From NCBI GenBank assembly GCA_964569715.1, contig CAZMUD010000023.1:1-15383 (forward strand): 15,383 bases of DNA, read 5' to 3'. The position numbers were made by a program, and so were the translations under genes. Of this stretch, positions 14,012-15,383 are shown piece by piece (position 1 is the first letter of the stretch; every line of letters starts with the position of its first letter). This stretch comes from CAZMUD01 sp964569715 (lineage in GTDB: Bacteria; Chloroflexota; Dehalococcoidia; Dehalococcoidales; UBA2162). The notes below the pieces were generated by a model, which was given only the letters and a program-made list of their open reading frames with translations, made no database searches and had not been told where the DNA came from.

Positions 14012-14683
14012 ATGGAGCCTATTAAAGTGCTGCTGGTAGACGACCATACCCTGTTTCGCCGCGGCATCGCCGCTGTATTGGCCAACGAGGAGGGACTGGA
14101 GGTGGTAGGAGAAGCGGCAGACGGACTGCAGGCAATAGAAAAGGCTAAGGAAATCGCCCCCGATGTGATTCTGATGGACCTCAATATGCCACGCTGCAGC
14201 GGATTAGAAGCCATTCAAGCCCTCCAGACAGAGATGCCCCAGATTAATATCCTTGTCCTGACCGTCTCTGAAATGGAGGCTGACCTCTTCGCTGCCATAA
14301 AATTCGGTGCCACTGGCTACCTCCTCAAGAAGGCTGAACCAGAGGAGCTGGTCCGCGCTATCATTAGCATTGCTCAAGGCGGGGTGATAGTTTCGCCCCT
14401 TATGGCAACCAAGCTGCTCACCGAGTTCAAAGACCTCGCCGCCGGGGTGGAGAGGAAACCCGTTGAGGAAGCCAATGCTGACCTGAGCCCACGAGAGGGA
14501 GAGGTGCTGCAACTGGTGGCTCAAGGGGCAACCAATAAGGTAATCGCCGATTCCCTGTTTATCTCCGAAAACACGGTAAAGACCCACCTGCGCAGTATTA
14601 TGGAGAAGCTACACCTGGCCAACCGGAGCCAGGCAGCCGCCTATGCCGTTAAAAGGGGTCTTGTCCACTATAAGGAGTCGTGA
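14012..14683 (+). CDS. NarL/LuxR-family response regulator
   Basis: Transcription factor phosphorylated by the adjacent kinase. ATG 14012 has GAGG 7 bases upstream inside the end of the kinase gene; 223 aa. The receiver is canonical: VDDHTLFRRG (acidic pair Asp10-Asp11), MDLNMP with phosphoacceptor Asp56, Thr84 in VLTVSE and Lys106 in GYLLKK. The DNA-binding domain (~157-220) reads LSPREGEVLQLVAQG..NKVIADSLFISENTVKTHLRSIMEKL, a textbook LuxR/NarL HTH. The contrast with the regulator at 3774, in which these same receiver residues are lost, is clear. The last two sense codons and the stop already belong to the GAGTC repeat array downstream. Likely target: the promoter before the pilin gene. Confidence 0.95.
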   Translation: MEPIKVLLVDDHTLFRRGIAAVLANEEGLEVVGEAADGLQAIEKAKEIAPDVILMDLNMPRCSGLEAIQALQTEMPQINILVLTVSEMEADLFAAIKFGATGYLLKKAEPEELVRAIISIAQGGVIVSPLMATKLLTEFKDLAAGVERKPVEEANADLSPREGEVLQLVAQGATNKVIADSLFISENTVKTHLRSIMEKLHLANRSQAAAYAVKRGLVHYKES

Positions 14684-14737
14684 GTCACGAGTCAAGAGTC
14701 AAAGAGTCGGGGGCAAGGGACTCCAGACTCCAGACTA
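14675..14737. repeat. Seven-base periodic GAGTC / GACTC short repeat array
   Basis: GAGTC occurs at 14675, 14682, 14689, 14696 and 14704 (steps of 7, 7, 7 and 8 bases), followed after a GGGGGCAAGG spacer by GACTCCA, GACTCCA and GACTAAT at 14719, 14726 and 14733 (steps of 7). The second set is the complement of the first, so transcripts could fold back into a hairpin. The first unit lies in the last codons of the response regulator gene. It might act as a transcript-end structure or be a dispersed short repeat. Confidence 0.85.
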
Positions 14738-14796
14738 ATAGAGAAGTCACCCAAAAGAGCTAGCCTCGCACCTTCTAAAATCACCCACTTGCAGGA

Positions 14797-14825
14797 TTGT
14801 CGGCAGTAGCGCCGTGCCCTATATT
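14797..14825 (+). promoter_or_regulatory. Sigma-70-type promoter for the prepilin gene
   Basis: TTGTCG (14797-14802), a 17-base spacer, and TATATT (14820-14825) inside a very AT-rich stretch (TATATTATATTATG). Predicted transcription start near 14833 leaves a ~72-base leader containing a small hairpin, CCTCT-TTTG-AGAGG, before the ribosome site. It separates the pilin gene from the kinase/regulator transcript. The remaining part of the 221-base gap upstream (14738-14796) shows nothing recognisable. Confidence 0.5.
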
Positions 14826-14904
14826 ATATTATGTAGACCAGAAGGAAAGGGCTGGTTCCCTCTTTTGAGAGGAAGCAAAAATACCGAGGAAAGGAGGTCA
14901 AGAA

Positions 14905-15383
14905 ATGAGATTACCTAAAAGAGGAGAGAAGGGCTTTACCCTGATTGAGCTGCTTATTGTGGTCGCCATCCTGGGCGTGCTGGCGGCGGTGGTCATCCCC
15001 AATGTCGGAAGGTTCATCGGACGGGGTCAAGAAGAGTCAGAAGAGGCTGAGATAGCCAACGTTCAGTCAGCGGTGTTAGCCCTGATGGTTGACAACAACC
15101 TACCGATACTGCCCGCTCCCATAAGCAACCGTACTAATAACATGGCCGCCTTCCCCGATAACACCTCTTCAACCACATCGGACTTTGATGGTGACGGAGT
15201 CAATGATAAGGTCACTGACCCGAGTGGGTATGACTATGATGCGGCTACCGACAAGGTCGGGTACATACTTTTCGGTCATGATGTATCAGGGAATGCCACG
15301 AGTGGTAATGGTCCTAACCCCCTCCAAACTAATGTCAACTATGTCGCAACGAACCAAACAGCATACTGGTACACCGTTGATGA
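14905..15383 (+). CDS. Type IV prepilin (GspG/PilA-like), 3' partial
   Basis: ATG 14905 has an optimal ribosome site, AAAGGAGG (ending 14897, 7-base spacing), expected for an abundant structural protein. The frame is open to the window end (159 codons). The N-terminus MRLPKRGEKG is a short basic leader, cut by prepilin peptidase after Gly10, followed by FTLIELLIVVAILGVLAAVV with Phe+1 and Glu+5 of the mature pilin and a Pro at the usual kink (IPNV). Residues after ~40 form the periplasmic/extracellular globular part: a Glu-rich helix, then SDFDGDGVNDKVTD (~91-104), a DxDGDGxxD calcium-binding loop as in EF-hand/dockerin-like and pseudopilin sites. The later part is Asn/Thr-rich. It may be a pilin or a type II pseudopilin; the missing C-terminus would help decide. 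Confidence 0.92.
   Translation, partial: MRLPKRGEKGFTLIELLIVVAILGVLAAVVIPNVGRFIGRGQEESEEAEIANVQSAVLALMVDNNLPILPAPISNRTNNMAAFPDNTSSTTSDFDGDGVNDKVTDPSGYDYDAATDKVGYILFGHDVSGNATSGNGPNPLQTNVNYVATNQTAYWYTVD

Noticed and set aside
14675..14737. CRISPR array
   Set aside because: The units are 5-7 bases with no spacers, and no cas genes are present.

Overview
The window is 15.4 kb of a bacterial chromosome with moderate GC content. Nearly all genes lie on the + strand, with Shine-Dalgarno sites and short gaps. The gene set suggests a Chloroflexota (Dehalococcoidia-like) or related monoderm lineage: a SipW-type signal peptidase with SipW-cognate exported proteins, six-helix HisKA_3/NarL two-component genes and a one-pilin type IV locus. 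This assignment is inference from recalled family patterns, not from a search.

Layout. (1) 1-3609 is a housekeeping run: the 3' part of an AIR-synthase/HypE-like gene, mnmA, fdhD and nadA, closely spaced or overlapping. MnmA and FdhD both move persulfide sulfur, and NadA carries an Fe-S cluster. (2) 3650-4562 holds a helically phased TTTAT array and a LuxR-type response regulator whose receiver has lost its phosphoacceptor Asp. (3) 4563-11885 is the most unusual part. A leader region is followed by four related exported proteins (251, 176, 1236 and 339 aa), each with a SipW-cognate-like hydrophobic segment, and then by their probable processing enzyme, a Ser/His signal peptidase I with a cytoplasmic coiled-coil tail. 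(4) 11975-15383 is a type IV pilus locus: prepilin peptidase, a membrane histidine kinase, its NarL-family regulator, a short-repeat spacer with a promoter, and a prepilin cut off by the window end.

How it may work together. The four exported proteins share a C-terminal beta-rich core with the pattern ITP...YTGDL...LNT..L...Y..LN and a GG-Y...P-L...QR tail. They differ by domain insertion. The 176-aa protein is the bare core. The 339-aa protein adds one jelly-roll-like module after the signal. The 1236-aa protein adds the same module, 99% identical in DNA, plus about 890 residues inserted inside the core. That insert holds a second copy of the module which is itself split by three tandem ~130-residue repeats. 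The 251-aa protein carries a cytoplasmic beta-grasp domain before its membrane segment. I read this as a TasA/camelysin-like surface fibre or adhesin system with a major subunit, a large adhesive subunit, a membrane anchor and a dedicated signal peptidase. It may be controlled by the phosphorylation-independent regulator upstream and physically borders a type IV pilus locus. The fibre role is inference; the architecture, duplication and motif losses are seen in the sequence.
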